Part shown: piece after piece, positions 8,830 to 17,026 of the stretch
Position numbering within the stretch: position 1 is the stretch's first letter
How the letters are laid out: each line of letters opens with the position of its first letter
From: Pseudomonas gingeri
GTDB lineage: Bacteria > Pseudomonadota > Gammaproteobacteria > Pseudomonadales > Pseudomonadaceae
Assembly: GCF_013386115.1 (NCBI RefSeq)
Contig: NZ_JACAOR010000008.1
Location: 342,671 to 406,670 of the forward strand
Length of the DNA stretch: 64,000 nt
Direction of reading: 5' to 3'
Position numbers and translations under genes: made by a program
The notes under the pieces: generated by a model
What the model saw: only the letters and a program-made list of their open reading frames with translations
The model's database searches: none
What the model was told of the DNA's origin: nothing

Positions 8830-9444
8830 TCAGGCCGCCAGGCGCAGGTTGTGGGCGACCAGCGGGCGGGCCCAGCGCAGGTCGTAGTCCATTTCTTTCT
8901 GCTGCCGGGCCAGTGTCTGTTCGTCGAACGGCACGGCCGGTTTTTCCAGCAGGTCGAGTTCGAACTCGGCGATCGGCAGATGCAGCGGGCGCGGCTGTGG
9001 TGCCGCGCCAGGATCGGGCAGTGGCTGGCCGGCGGTGAGTACGATCGGGCGAACCCAACCGCTGTCGAAATCCTGTTGTTGCTGTTGTGCGATGAGTTCG
9101 TCGTCCGGATAGGGCGGGGCGGGCTTTTTCAGCAGGTCCAGCTCGAACTCGGCGATAGGCAGGAACAGCGGCTCAGGCGGACGAACGGGAGTGTCGGTGA
9201 CATCGCATTGCCGCTGATCGACGATCTGCGCGAGCATTTGCGCGCCGGCGGTCGGTTCGACCGGGCCATCGACCGGCAGCTCGACACTGGCTTGCTTCGG
9301 TGCATCACCCACCTGCTCGGCCATGGCCCGGGCAAAGAAATCCTGCCACAGATGGCTGACGCCGCTCAGTGCTTGAGAATTTCGCAGGCCGTAATCGCCG
9401 ACGGGCGATAGATAACCTATGGATGTGCGTTGAATGTCTGACAT
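8830..9444 (-). CDS. Unrecognised protein with a duplicated 41-residue motif
   Basis: I do not recognise this 204-residue protein. Its distinctive feature is a tandem duplication. Residues 93-133 and 154-194 both contain LPIAEFELDLL, then KPA, QQ, two aspartates and a final W.RP, with 24 of 41 positions identical. A 20-residue Pro/Gly/Ala linker separates the copies. The N-terminal 85 residues (SHLWQDFFARAMAEQVG) look helical. There is no signal peptide or membrane segment. The start MSDIQRTS follows GAGAGCT; a longer frame starting 14 codons upstream was not used. It is transcribed divergently from rsmJ across 92 bases and converges on the PEP-mutase gene. Confidence 0.8.
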   Translation of the reverse strand: MSDIQRTSIGYLSPVGDYGLRNSQALSGVSHLWQDFFARAMAEQVGDAPKQASVELPVDGPVEPTAGAQMLAQIVDQRQCDVTDTPVRPPEPLFLPIAEFELDLLKKPAPPYPDDELIAQQQQQDFDSGWVRPIVLTAGQPLPDPGAAPQPRPLHLPIAEFELDLLEKPAVPFDEQTLARQQKEMDYDLRWARPLVAHNLRLAA

Positions 9445-9536
9445 AGCTCTCGGTCGACGCTCAGCTCTGGCAAAATGCTGGATCATTCTGTTATCGGCAG
9501 TTTTTGCCGATCATTAAATTTTTGAGCGTGTTTTTC

Positions 9537-10319
9537 ATGAGTGAGCAGCAAGCGGCCGTACGGATCAGAGTCGAGGCCTTGGCCGAAGGGTTTCAGCCCC
9601 AGGCAGAGCAGTGGGCCGAACGGCTGGGGCTGCCATTGCAGGAGCCCGGGGCGGAGTTCGCCTTGCAGGTCGGCGCGCAGGGCTTGCAGTTGCAACAGCT
9701 CGGGGCGGATGCGCCGGGCCCGGTGCGGGTGGATTTCGTCGAGGGCGGTGCGGCGCACCGTCGGCTGTACGGTGGTGGCAGCGGGCAGATGATCGCCAAG
9801 GCGGTCGGTGTCCAGCAGGGTGTGCGCCCGCGGGTGCTGGATGCCACGGCCGGCTTGGGCAAGGATGCGTTTGTGCTCGCCAGCCTGGGCTGCGAGATGA
9901 GCCTGATCGAGCGTCAGCCGCTGATCGGTGCGTTGCTGGAAGATGGCCTGGCCCGTGGCCTCGATGATTTCGATGTGGCGCCGATCGTTGCGCGCATGCA
10001 CCTGCTCAAGGGCAACTCGATCGAGGTGATGCGCGACTGGGAGGGCGAGCCGCCGCAGGTGATCTACCTGGACCCGATGTTCCCCCATCGGGAGAAAACC
10101 GCCCTGGTGAAGAAGGAAATGCGCCTGTTCCGGCCATTGGTCGGTGATGACCCGGATGCCCCGGCGTTGCTCGAAGCCGCGCTGGCGCTGGCCACGCACC
10201 GGGTGGTGGTCAAGCGTCCGCGCAAGGCGCCGTGCATTGCCGGGCCGAAACCGAGCCATGCCCTGGATGGCAAGTCGAGCCGCTACGATATCTATCCGAA
10301 GAAAGCGCTGAAGCCCTGA
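9537..10319 (+). CDS. rsmJ: 16S rRNA (guanine(1516)-N(2))-methyltransferase
   Basis: RsmJ (formerly DUF548, YhiQ) methylates G1516 of 16S rRNA with S-adenosylmethionine. The protein has 260 residues. The family start GAAHRRLYGGGSGQMIAKAV is followed by the SAM-binding LDATAGLGKDAFVLASLG and the YLDPMFPHR motif that lies in the active-site region. VVKRPRKAP near the C-terminus is also typical. The ATG at 9537 was chosen because MSEQQAAVR begins the conserved part; an ATT- and T-rich stretch precedes it. The gene converges with the tetR-like gene, with only 45 bases between stop codons. Confidence 0.94.
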   Translation: MSEQQAAVRIRVEALAEGFQPQAEQWAERLGLPLQEPGAEFALQVGAQGLQLQQLGADAPGPVRVDFVEGGAAHRRLYGGGSGQMIAKAVGVQQGVRPRVLDATAGLGKDAFVLASLGCEMSLIERQPLIGALLEDGLARGLDDFDVAPIVARMHLLKGNSIEVMRDWEGEPPQVIYLDPMFPHREKTALVKKEMRLFRPLVGDDPDAPALLEAALALATHRVVVKRPRKAPCIAGPKPSHALDGKSSRYDIYPKKALKP

Positions 10320-10364
10320 GGGCCTGCGGACCGCCGCGAAGACAGTTGTCCCGTCGCCCTGTGC

Positions 10365-11000
10365 TCAGGGCTTGTAGGCGCGCATGAACAGTGCCACCAC
10401 CTCGCGCACATGCGCCTCGCTATCCTCGGCGTTCAGAGGCGCGCCGCAGCCATAGAGCAGACGGAAATTCGCCGCGCCCTTGAGCAGGCAGAAAAAATGC
10501 TCGGCGGCATTGTGCGGTTTGTCGATGTCCAGGGCGCCGCTCTGGTGGATCTTGCTCAGCAGCCGCTCCATCTCCGTGAGCATCCGCTGCGGGCCCGCCT
10601 CGAAGAAGATCTGCGACAGCTTCGGGTCCTGGCTGCCCAGCGCCATGATCAGCCGATGCAGGTTCACCGACTCGTCGCTGTTGATCAGGATATGAAAGCC
10701 CCGGGCGATATTGAGCAGCACCGATTCCACCGGCACGCCCACGGGCAGGGCGAAGAACAGTTCGGGCAACTGCTCCTCGCATTTGGCCACCACGGCGGCG
10801 GAGAACAGTGTCTCCTTGTCGTTGAAATGGCTGTAGACCGTCAGTTTTGAAACACCTGCCGCTGCTGCTACCGCGTCCATGCTGGTGCTGGCGTATCCAT
10901 TACTCAGGAACAGATCTTTCGCCGCGTCAAGAATGGCCTGGCGTTTTGCCAGGTCCTTGGGGCGGCCGGGGCCGCTGGGCACAGAAAGATTGTCGGACAT
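10365..11000 (-). CDS. mexL: TetR-family repressor of the adjacent RND pump (MexL-like)
   Basis: This 211-residue TetR regulator probably represses the divergent efflux operon. Residues about 20-66 form the helix-turn-helix domain (AILDAAKDLFLSNGYAST, then VAAAAGVSKLTVYSHF). The rest is a ligand and dimer domain with the C-terminal LLKGAANFRLLYG. It shares a 93-base gap with the membrane fusion gene, and that gap contains a 36-bp imperfect palindrome. In P. aeruginosa the mexL-mexJ-mexK genes lie between the rsmJ and plsB genes by my recollection, the same neighbourhood as here. The family is certain; the name depends on orthology that was not tested. Confidence 0.82.
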   Translation of the reverse strand: MSDNLSVPSGPGRPKDLAKRQAILDAAKDLFLSNGYASTSMDAVAAAAGVSKLTVYSHFNDKETLFSAAVVAKCEEQLPELFFALPVGVPVESVLLNIARGFHILINSDESVNLHRLIMALGSQDPKLSQIFFEAGPQRMLTEMERLLSKIHQSGALDIDKPHNAAEHFFCLLKGAANFRLLYGCGAPLNAEDSEAHVREVVALFMRAYKP

Positions 11001-11011
11001 TTTCCACTTTA

Positions 11012-11059
11012 ATACTGGACTGGTCAGTTTGGTATTAATACCATACTAGCCAGTATAAT
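11012..11059. promoter_or_regulatory. Divergent promoter and TetR operator region
   Basis: An imperfect 36-bp palindrome spans 11019-11054, with 15 of 18 positions matching between arms. It is centred on the perfect 12-bp palindrome GGTATTAATACC (11031-11042). The outer heptamers ATACTGG (11012-11018) and CCAGTAT (11050-11056) are also inverted. A TATAAT hexamer at 11054-11059 overlaps the right edge and could be the -10 box for the efflux genes. A bound TetR dimer pair would cover it, which fits autorepression and pump repression. Confidence 0.7.
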
Positions 11060-11093
11060 TATTCTGAGCATTCCTAGCGAAAGGTCCTACACC

Positions 11094-12194
11094 ATGTTCC
11101 GCTATGTCCTGCCCCTTGCGTTGCCGGTCAGTTTAGCCTTTTTCCTGGCGGGCTGTGGTCACGAAGAGTCCGCCCAAGTCACTGTACGTCCCGCAATGGT
11201 GGTTCAACCGCAACTCTCGGCCCAGGCCATGGACAGTTATCCCGGTGAGGTCCGTGCACGTTTCGAACCCGAGCTGGCGTTCCGTATCGGCGGCAAGGTC
11301 ACCCGGCGATTGGTCGAGGAGGGCGAGCGGGTCAAGGCCAACCAACCGCTGGCGGAGCTTGATCCCCAGGATGTGCGCCTGCAACTGGAAGCGACCCGCG
11401 CCCAGGTCGCGGCAGCCGAGGCCAACCTGAGCCTGGTGCGTTCCGAGCGGGATCGCTACAAGACCCTGCTGGACCGGCAGATGGTCAGCCGTTCGCAGTA
11501 TGACAATGCGGAAAACACCTACCGTGCCGGCGAAGCGCGACTCAGGCAGATCAAGGCCGAGTTCGACGTCTCCAGCAACCAGGCCGGCTACGCCGTGTTG
11601 CGCGCACCCCAGGACGGGGTGGTCGCCAAGCGCCAGGTCGAGGTCGGCCAAGTGGTGGCGGCCGGACAGACGGTCTTCACCCTGGCCGCTGACGGCGAGC
11701 GCGAAGTGCTGATCAGTTTTCCGGAGCAGGCCTTCGGACGGTTCAAGGTCGGCCAGGAGGTCTCGGTCGAACTCTGGTCCCAGCCGGACCAGCGCTTCAA
11801 CGGACATATCCGCGAGCTGTCGCCGGCAGCCGATCCGAAATCGCGGACCTTCGCCGCGCGCATCGCCTTCAGTGCCGGGAAAACTCCCGCCGAGCTGGGC
11901 CAGAGCGCGCGGGTGTTCGTCCAGGCGGCGAGTGTCGTGCCGCTGTCGGTGCCGTTGTCTTCGCTGACCGCCGAGAATGGCGCGACCTACGTCTGGAAAG
12001 TCCAGGCGGACAACACCCTCAAGCGCACCCCGGTGCGTGTCGGCGCCTTCGGCGAGAAGAGCGTGCCGGTGCTCGAAGGCCTCGGGGCCAATGACTGGGT
12101 GGTGGCGGCCGGTGTGCATGTGCTCCATGAGGGCGAACTGATTCGCCCGGTGGATCGCTCCAACCGCGTGGTCAACCTGGCGGCCAAGGAGTAG
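11094..12194 (+). CDS. mexJ: RND efflux periplasmic adaptor lipoprotein (MexJ-like)
   Basis: The membrane fusion protein bridges the inner-membrane RND pump to an outer-membrane channel. It has 366 residues. A lipoprotein signal ends in LAGC (Cys21). It is followed by a beta-barrel/lipoyl region (FRIGGKVTRRLVEEGERVKA), an alpha-hairpin (about residues 95-160: LEATRAQVAAAEANL and SRSQYDNAENTY), the second lipoyl half (LRAPQDGVVAKRQVEVGQVV), and a C-terminal beta domain. It is separated from the pump gene by six bases, so the two are one operon under the divergent TetR regulator. A weak AAAGG precedes the ATG. No outer-membrane channel gene is nearby, so the pump must borrow one, as MexJK does with OprM or OpmH. 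Confidence 0.88.
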   Translation: MFRYVLPLALPVSLAFFLAGCGHEESAQVTVRPAMVVQPQLSAQAMDSYPGEVRARFEPELAFRIGGKVTRRLVEEGERVKANQPLAELDPQDVRLQLEATRAQVAAAEANLSLVRSERDRYKTLLDRQMVSRSQYDNAENTYRAGEARLRQIKAEFDVSSNQAGYAVLRAPQDGVVAKRQVEVGQVVAAGQTVFTLAADGEREVLISFPEQAFGRFKVGQEVSVELWSQPDQRFNGHIRELSPAADPKSRTFAARIAFSAGKTPAELGQSARVFVQAASVVPLSVPLSSLTAENGATYVWKVQADNTLKRTPVRVGAFGEKSVPVLEGLGANDWVVAAGVHVLHEGELIRPVDRSNRVVNLAAKE

Positions 12195-12200
12195 TCCCCG

Positions 12201-15200
12201 ATGGGTTTCAACCTTTCCGAATGGGCGTTGCGTAACCGCCAGATCGTGCTGTTCCTGATGATATTGCTGGCGCTGGTGGGGGCTCTGTCCTACACCAAGC
12301 TTGGCCAGAGCGAAGATCCGCCGTTCACTTTCAAGGCCATGGTGATCCGCACCAACTGGCCAGGGGCGACGGCCCAGGAAGTCTCGCGGCAGGTCACCGA
12401 GCGCATTGAAAAGAAACTGATGGAAACCGGTGAGTACGAGCGGATCATGTCGTTCTCCCGTCCGGGCGAATCCCAGGTGACCTTCATGGCCCGGGACTCG
12501 CTGCACTCGGCGCAGATTCCCGAGTTGTGGTACCAGGTCCGGAAGAAAATCGGCGATATCCGCCAGACCCTGCCACCGGATATCCAGGGGCCGTTCTTCA
12601 ACGACGAGTTCGGCACCACCTTCGGCAACATCTATGCGCTGACCGGCGACGGCTTCGACTACGCGGTGCTCAAGGACTACGCCGACCGTATCCAGATCCA
12701 GCTGCAACGGGTCAAGGACGTGGGCAAGGTCGACCTGCTGGGACTGCAGGACGAGAAGATCTGGATCGAGCTGTCGAACGTCAAGCTGGCGACCCTCGGC
12801 TTGCCGCTGGCGGCGGTCCAGCAGGCGTTGCAGGAGCAGAACACGGTATCCACGGCGGGCTTCTTCGAAACGCCGACGGAACGTGTGCAACTGCGCGTCA
12901 GCGGCAATTTCAAGAGCGTCGACGAGATACGCAACTTCCCGATCCGGGTCGGCGATCGCACCTTCCGCATCGGCGACATCGCCGAGATTCATCGCGGCTT
13001 CAATGATCCACCGGCTCCGCGCATGCGCTTCATGGGGGAAGATGCCATCGGCCTGGCCGTGGCGATGAACGACGGCGGCGATATCCTGGTGCTGGGCAAG
13101 GCACTGGAGGTCGAGTTCGCGCGGATCCAGAAAAGCCTGCCGGCGGGCATGCAGTTGAGCAAGGTTTCCGACCAGCCGGCGGCGGTCAAGACCGGTGTCG
13201 GCGAGTTCGTCCAGGTGCTGGTGGAGGCCCTGGCGATTGTCCTGCTGGTGAGTTTCTTCTCCCTCGGCGTGCGCACCGGCATGGTGGTGGCCCTGGCGAT
13301 TCCGCTGGTGCTGGCGATGACCTTCGCCACCATGTATTACCTCGGCATCGGCCTGCACAAGATTTCCCTCGGCGCGCTGGTGCTGGCGCTGGGCCTGCTG
13401 GTGGACGACGCGATCATTGCCGTGGAAATGATGGCGATCAAGATGGAGCAGGGTTTCGACCGGCTCAAGGCGGCGAGTTTCGCCTGGACCAGCACGGCGT
13501 TCCCGATGCTCACCGGGACGCTGATCACCGCCGCCGGCTTCCTGCCGATCGCGACCGCGCAGTCGGGGACCGGCGAGTACACCCGTTCGATCTTCCAGGT
13601 GGTGACCATCGCGCTGCTGGCGTCATGGATCGCCGCCGTGGTGTTTGTGCCCTACCTGGGGGAAAAACTGCTGCCGGACCTGGCGAAGATCCATGCCGCC
13701 AAGCATGGCGCGGGACAACCGGACCCCTACGCCACACCGTTCTACCAGCGGGTACGCCGCCTGGTGGGCTGGTGCGTGCGCCGGCGCAAGACGGTGATTG
13801 TCCTGACCGTCCTGCTGTTCGTGGGTTCGGTGGCGTTGTTCCGCTTCGTCCCCCAGCAGTTCTTCCCGGCCTCCGGGCGGCTGGAACTGATGGTCGACCT
13901 GAAGCTGGCCGAAGGCGCGTCGCTGAGCAACACCGCCGATCAGGTCAAGCGCCTGGAAGGCCTGCTCAAGGGGCATGCGGGCATCGACAACTACGTGGCC
14001 TATGTCGGCACCGGTTCGCCGCGTTTCTACCTGCCGTTGGACCAGCAATTGCCGGCGGCCAGCTTTGCCCAGTTTGTCGTGCTGGCGAAAACCATCGAGG
14101 ACCGTGAAAGCCTGCGGACCTGGTTGATCGCCACGCTCAACGAGCAGTTCCCGGATCTGCGCTCGCGGGTCACGCGTCTGGAGAACGGTCCGCCGGTCGG
14201 TTATCCGGTGCAGTTCCGGGTCACCGGTGAACATATCGAAGTGGTGCGCGCCCTGGCCCGCAAGGTGGCGGCCAAGGTGCGGGAGAACCCCCATGTGGTC
14301 AACGTGCACCTGGACTGGGAAGAGCCGAGCAAGGTGGTCTACCTGAATGTCGACCAGGATCGTGCCCGCGCCCTGGGCGTGAGCACGGCGAACCTGTCAC
14401 GCTTCCTGCAGAGCTCCCTGACCGGATCGACCGTCAGCCAGTACCGCGAAGACAACGAGTTGATCGAGATCCTGCTGCGCGGCACCGTGCACGAGCGCAA
14501 CGAGCTGTCGGCCCTGCCGAGCCTGGCGGTGCCGACCGACAACGGCGCCAGTGTGGCGTTGTCGCAGATCGCGACGCTGGAGTACGGCTTCGAGGAAGGC
14601 ATCATCTGGCACCGCAATCGCCTGCCGAACGTGACCATCCGCGCCGACATCTACGGCCAGGAACAGCCGGTGAGCCTGGTCAAGCAGATCATGCCGACCC
14701 TGGATCCGATCCGTGCCGAATTGCCGGATGGCTACCTGCTGGACGTGGGCGGTACGGTGGAGGACTCGGAGCGTGGTCAGGCCTCGGTGAACGCCGGGGT
14801 ACCCTTGTTCATCGTGGTGGTGCTGACCCTGCTGATGCTGCAATTGCGCAGTTTTTCGCGGGTGGCGCTGGTGTTCCTCACCGCACCGCTGGGGCTGATT
14901 GGCGTGACGCTGTTCCTGCTGGTGTTCCGCCAGCCGTTCGGTTTCGTGGCGATGCTCGGGACTATCGCCTTGTCGGGGATGATCATGCGTAACTCGGTGA
15001 TCCTGGTGGACCAGATCGAGCAGGATATCCGTGCCGGCATGTCTCAATGGCAGGCGATCATCGAGGCGACGGTACGGCGCTTCCGGCCGATCGTGCTGAC
15101 TGCCCTGGCGGCGGTGCTGGCGATGATCCCGCTGTCGCGCAGCGTGTTCTACGGGCCGATGGCGGTCGCGATCATGGGCGGCCTGATCGTGGCGACGGCC

Positions 15201-15266
15201 TTGACCCTGCTGTTCCTGCCGGCGCTGTATGCCGGCTGGTTCAGGGTGAAGAAGACCGCGGAATAA
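12201..15266 (+). CDS. mexK: RND efflux transporter (MexK-like)
   Basis: This 1021-residue proton-driven exporter of the AcrB superfamily has 12 predicted membrane segments and two large periplasmic loops. The N-terminus has NLSEWALRNRQIVLFLMI and then YTKLGQSEDPPFTFKAMVI, typical of the branch in which MexK sits rather than of classical AcrB/MexB. The proton-relay aspartate pair is in LLVDDAIIAVEMM near residues 402-403 (TM4). The second half starts near ARRLVGWCVRRRKTVIV and ends with TM10-12 (FVAMLGTIALSGMIMRNSVI). Substrates cannot be read from the sequence; MexJK is known for triclosan and macrolide export. The gene is followed by a repeat cluster and not by a third efflux gene. Confidence 0.9.
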   Translation: MGFNLSEWALRNRQIVLFLMILLALVGALSYTKLGQSEDPPFTFKAMVIRTNWPGATAQEVSRQVTERIEKKLMETGEYERIMSFSRPGESQVTFMARDSLHSAQIPELWYQVRKKIGDIRQTLPPDIQGPFFNDEFGTTFGNIYALTGDGFDYAVLKDYADRIQIQLQRVKDVGKVDLLGLQDEKIWIELSNVKLATLGLPLAAVQQALQEQNTVSTAGFFETPTERVQLRVSGNFKSVDEIRNFPIRVGDRTFRIGDIAEIHRGFNDPPAPRMRFMGEDAIGLAVAMNDGGDILVLGKALEVEFARIQKSLPAGMQLSKVSDQPAAVKTGVGEFVQVLVEALAIVLLVSFFSLGVRTGMVVALAIPLVLAMTFATMYYLGIGLHKISLGALVLALGLLVDDAIIAVEMMAIKMEQGFDRLKAASFAWTSTAFPMLTGTLITAAGFLPIATAQSGTGEYTRSIFQVVTIALLASWIAAVVFVPYLGEKLLPDLAKIHAAKHGAGQPDPYATPFYQRVRRLVGWCVRRRKTVIVLTVLLFVGSVALFRFVPQQFFPASGRLELMVDLKLAEGASLSNTADQVKRLEGLLKGHAGIDNYVAYVGTGSPRFYLPLDQQLPAASFAQFVVLAKTIEDRESLRTWLIATLNEQFPDLRSRVTRLENGPPVGYPVQFRVTGEHIEVVRALARKVAAKVRENPHVVNVHLDWEEPSKVVYLNVDQDRARALGVSTANLSRFLQSSLTGSTVSQYREDNELIEILLRGTVHERNELSALPSLAVPTDNGASVALSQIATLEYGFEEGIIWHRNRLPNVTIRADIYGQEQPVSLVKQIMPTLDPIRAELPDGYLLDVGGTVEDSERGQASVNAGVPLFIVVVLTLLMLQLRSFSRVALVFLTAPLGLIGVTLFLLVFRQPFGFVAMLGTIALSGMIMRNSVILVDQIEQDIRAGMSQWQAIIEATVRRFRPIVLTALAAVLAMIPLSRSVFYGPMAVAIMGGLIVATALTLLFLPALYAGWFRVKKTAE

Positions 15267-15285
15267 GCCGCTGCGCGGGGTTGAA

Positions 15286-15390
15286 GATCGTTCCCACGCT
15301 CTGCGTGGGAACGCCTTGCTGGATGCTCTGCGTCCGGTTGTGACGCGGAGCGTCACGGGCTGCATTCCCACGCGGAGCGTGGGAACGATC
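15286..15390. repeat. Four-hairpin intergenic repeat (105 bp), copy 1
   Basis: The element begins GATCGTTCCCACGC and ends with its exact reverse complement. Inside are four successive hairpins: CCCACGC/GCGTGGG with loop TCT, GGATGC/GCGTCC with loop TCT, TGACGC/GCGTCA with loop GGA, and CCCACGC/GCGTGGG with loop GGA. A shorter related copy lies at 26599. It follows the RND gene by 20 bases. No coding capacity is seen. Confidence 0.8.
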
Positions 15391-15399
15391 AGATCAAAG

Positions 15400-15434
15400 C
15401 TTCGCGGGCAAGCCCGCTCCCACTGGGTGGGAGC
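15400..15434. repeat. REP palindrome with adjoining hairpin
   Basis: CTTCGCGGGCAAGCCCGC is the common Pseudomonas REP core (stem GCGGGC/GCCCGC, loop AA). It runs into a second hairpin, GCTCCCAC-TGG-GTGGGAGC. It lies between the RND gene and a convergent gene and could help terminate transcription from either side. Confidence 0.75.
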
Positions 15435-15445
15435 GATCGCTGGGA

Positions 15446-16135
15446 TCAGAGCGCGCCGAACACCTTTTTCGCCAGGCTGGTGGCCGCTTCCGCCGGGTTG
15501 GCGCGGATGCCTTCTTCCTTCTGGGCGATCATCTTGAACAGGCCGTCCAGGGCCTTTTCCGTCACGTAGCTTTCAATGTTGGCACTCTTGGCATCGAGCA
15601 CGCCAAGGGTCGCGGCCTGCCCGGCGAACGAGTTGTACTGCTTGGCCAGGCCGACCTGGTCGGTGGCCTGCTTGACGATCGGCAGGAACTTGGCGCGGAT
15701 CTGTTCGCGGCTGGTCTTGTCCAGGTACTGGGTGGCCGAGTCCTTGCCGCCGGTGAGAATGCCCTTGGCATCGGTCACGGTCATCTTTTTCACCGCGTCC
15801 ACCAGCAGGGCCTGGGCCTGCGGCATGGCTGCCTCCGCCGCCTTGTTCATGCTGGTTTCCAGCTGGTCGACCTGTTCACCCATGCCGAACTGTTTCATCT
15901 TGCTGGCGACCTTGCCCAGCTTGCCCGGCAGTTCGATCTTCACTTCCGGGTTGTTGCTGAAGCCGCCAGGTTTGCCGAGCGTCGTGACGGCTGCGACGGC
16001 CCCCTGGGCCAGGGCGTCCTTGAGGCCGCCCGAGGCTTCGCCCTGGGAAAGGCTGCCCAGGGACAGGGCCAGGGCGTTGGCGGAAATCAGCAGGCCGGCG
16101 CAGAGGCCTGCCAGGCGTAGGGAAGGACGGAGCAT
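15446..16135 (-). CDS. DUF4197 exported protein
   Basis: This 229-residue protein starts MLRPSLRLAGLCAGLLI and carries a Sec signal peptide ending near ANALA, so it is probably periplasmic. The mature part matches DUF4197 by its pattern (LKDALAQGAVAAVTTLGKPGG, IELPGKLGKVASKMKQFG, TREQIRAKFLPIVKQAT, and a C-terminal DGLFKMIAQKEEGIRANPA). No function is established. It has no Cys, no lipobox and no catalytic motif. AAGGAAGC lies before the ATG; the 26-codon upstream extension was rejected. The gene stands alone, downstream of a 148-base gap and convergent with the efflux operon. Confidence 0.85.
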   Translation of the reverse strand: MLRPSLRLAGLCAGLLISANALALSLGSLSQGEASGGLKDALAQGAVAAVTTLGKPGGFSNNPEVKIELPGKLGKVASKMKQFGMGEQVDQLETSMNKAAEAAMPQAQALLVDAVKKMTVTDAKGILTGGKDSATQYLDKTSREQIRAKFLPIVKQATDQVGLAKQYNSFAGQAATLGVLDAKSANIESYVTEKALDGLFKMIAQKEEGIRANPAEAATSLAKKVFGAL

Positions 16136-16283
16136 GGAAAGCTTCCTTATTCGAGAAGTGAAGAAATGACCGGGCGGCATCGACACGGATCCGCGAGGGC
16201 TGTGCAGATGCAACCCGGTACTCAGGAGAATCTAACGGATTTGCCGCCAAACGCCAGCGCCCGACGGCTCCTGTCTCTTCGAA

Positions 16284-16904
16284 TCAGGCGCTCAGCGTCA
16301 GCGGCTGGGGTTTTTCCTTCAGCAGCACGACGGTCCTGGGGATGGGTTTCAGGGTGAATTTGCGCCGGCTGCCGAAGGTGCCGCGGGTCTCGTAGGCCTG
16401 GCCGGGCTTGACCTTGAGCGGGTCATACCGCAGGTAGCGGGGGATCGAGCCCTTGAGCAGGGTGATTTCCTCGCTGAGCACGTAAGGCGGGAGGCCGGGC
16501 TCCGTCAGGGCCACCAGCCTCAGGGTCGCCAGGGTGTTTTCCTCCGTGCCGATCAGCGGCACCAGCGCGGCGCTCAGGTAGAGGTAGCCGGGCGGGCTCA
16601 GGTGGAAGCTTTCTTCCTGGTTGTCCTTGCGCCAGCGGAAGCTGTACTTGAGATCGGCCAGCTGCGAGACGCCGGCCACGCTCATGTCGAACTCGATCTC
16701 GATCTTGCAGTTGTACCTGAGATCCTGGGGCAGTTCGAAAGTGAAGCGCCATGGCGACTGGGTGGGCAGCCGGGCGGCGGTCCAGGTGCCCAGGACCGTG
16801 CCGGTGCAACGGTTGCGCAGGATGATCCGGGTCTCGGCCTGGGCCGGGATCGAGTAGTCCGGCGGGAAGTGGAAAACAGCGGTCACGACATTTTTTGCAG
16901 TCAT
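16284..16904 (-). CDS. Cytoplasmic protein with two YbaY/YscW-like beta domains (tentative)
   Basis: This 206-residue protein has no signal peptide. Two halves look like copies of the same beta-sandwich. Residues about 5-90 contain FHFPPDYSIPAQAETRIIL and FTFELPQDLRYNCKIEIEF. Residues about 105-180 contain LYLSAALVPLIG, TLATLRLVALTEPG, and YLRYDPLKVKPGQAYETRG. The second half follows the pattern of YbaY-family lipoproteins and YscW-type pilotins (a strand pair, then a Y.PL.V.P...Y motif). Those relatives are normally exported, so a form without a signal is odd. The assignment is by eye; the gene could be an unrelated immunoglobulin-like protein. It is alone between plsB and the DUF4197 gene. 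Confidence 0.6.
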   Translation of the reverse strand: MTAKNVVTAVFHFPPDYSIPAQAETRIILRNRCTGTVLGTWTAARLPTQSPWRFTFELPQDLRYNCKIEIEFDMSVAGVSQLADLKYSFRWRKDNQEESFHLSPPGYLYLSAALVPLIGTEENTLATLRLVALTEPGLPPYVLSEEITLLKGSIPRYLRYDPLKVKPGQAYETRGTFGSRRKFTLKPIPRTVVLLKEKPQPLTLSA

Positions 16905-16975
16905 TTCGATATCCTTATCGAACGCGTCAAAAGCAACGCAAGGTTCAGTCTATACGAGCATCGGCGGGGTAAATC

Positions 16976-17005
16976 CGGCAAGGAAGCATCCGTGCTTCTT
17001 TGCCG
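16976..17005 (-). terminator. Hairpin at the 3' end of plsB
   Basis: Arms of 12 bases (16977-16988 and 16993-17004) match at 11 positions around the loop TCCG (CGGA on the minus strand). It lies 22 bases past the plsB stop codon on the minus strand. A U-tract is not evident, so it may be a weak terminator or an mRNA 3'-end stabiliser. Confidence 0.5.
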
Positions 17006-17026
17006 AACCGTCTGTCATGAGGTCGC

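Noticed and set aside
8830..9444. Toxin or antitoxin partner
   Set aside because: No small partner gene overlaps it, and neither neighbour (rsmJ or the PEP-mutase gene) is of that type.
10365..15266. A novel export system
   Set aside because: The TetR, adaptor and RND genes fit the known MexL-MexJ-MexK pattern in both sequence and place.
15286..15440. Clustered short palindromes that might suggest a CRISPR array
   Set aside because: There are no equal-length direct repeats with unique spacers. The structure is inverted hairpins plus a REP.
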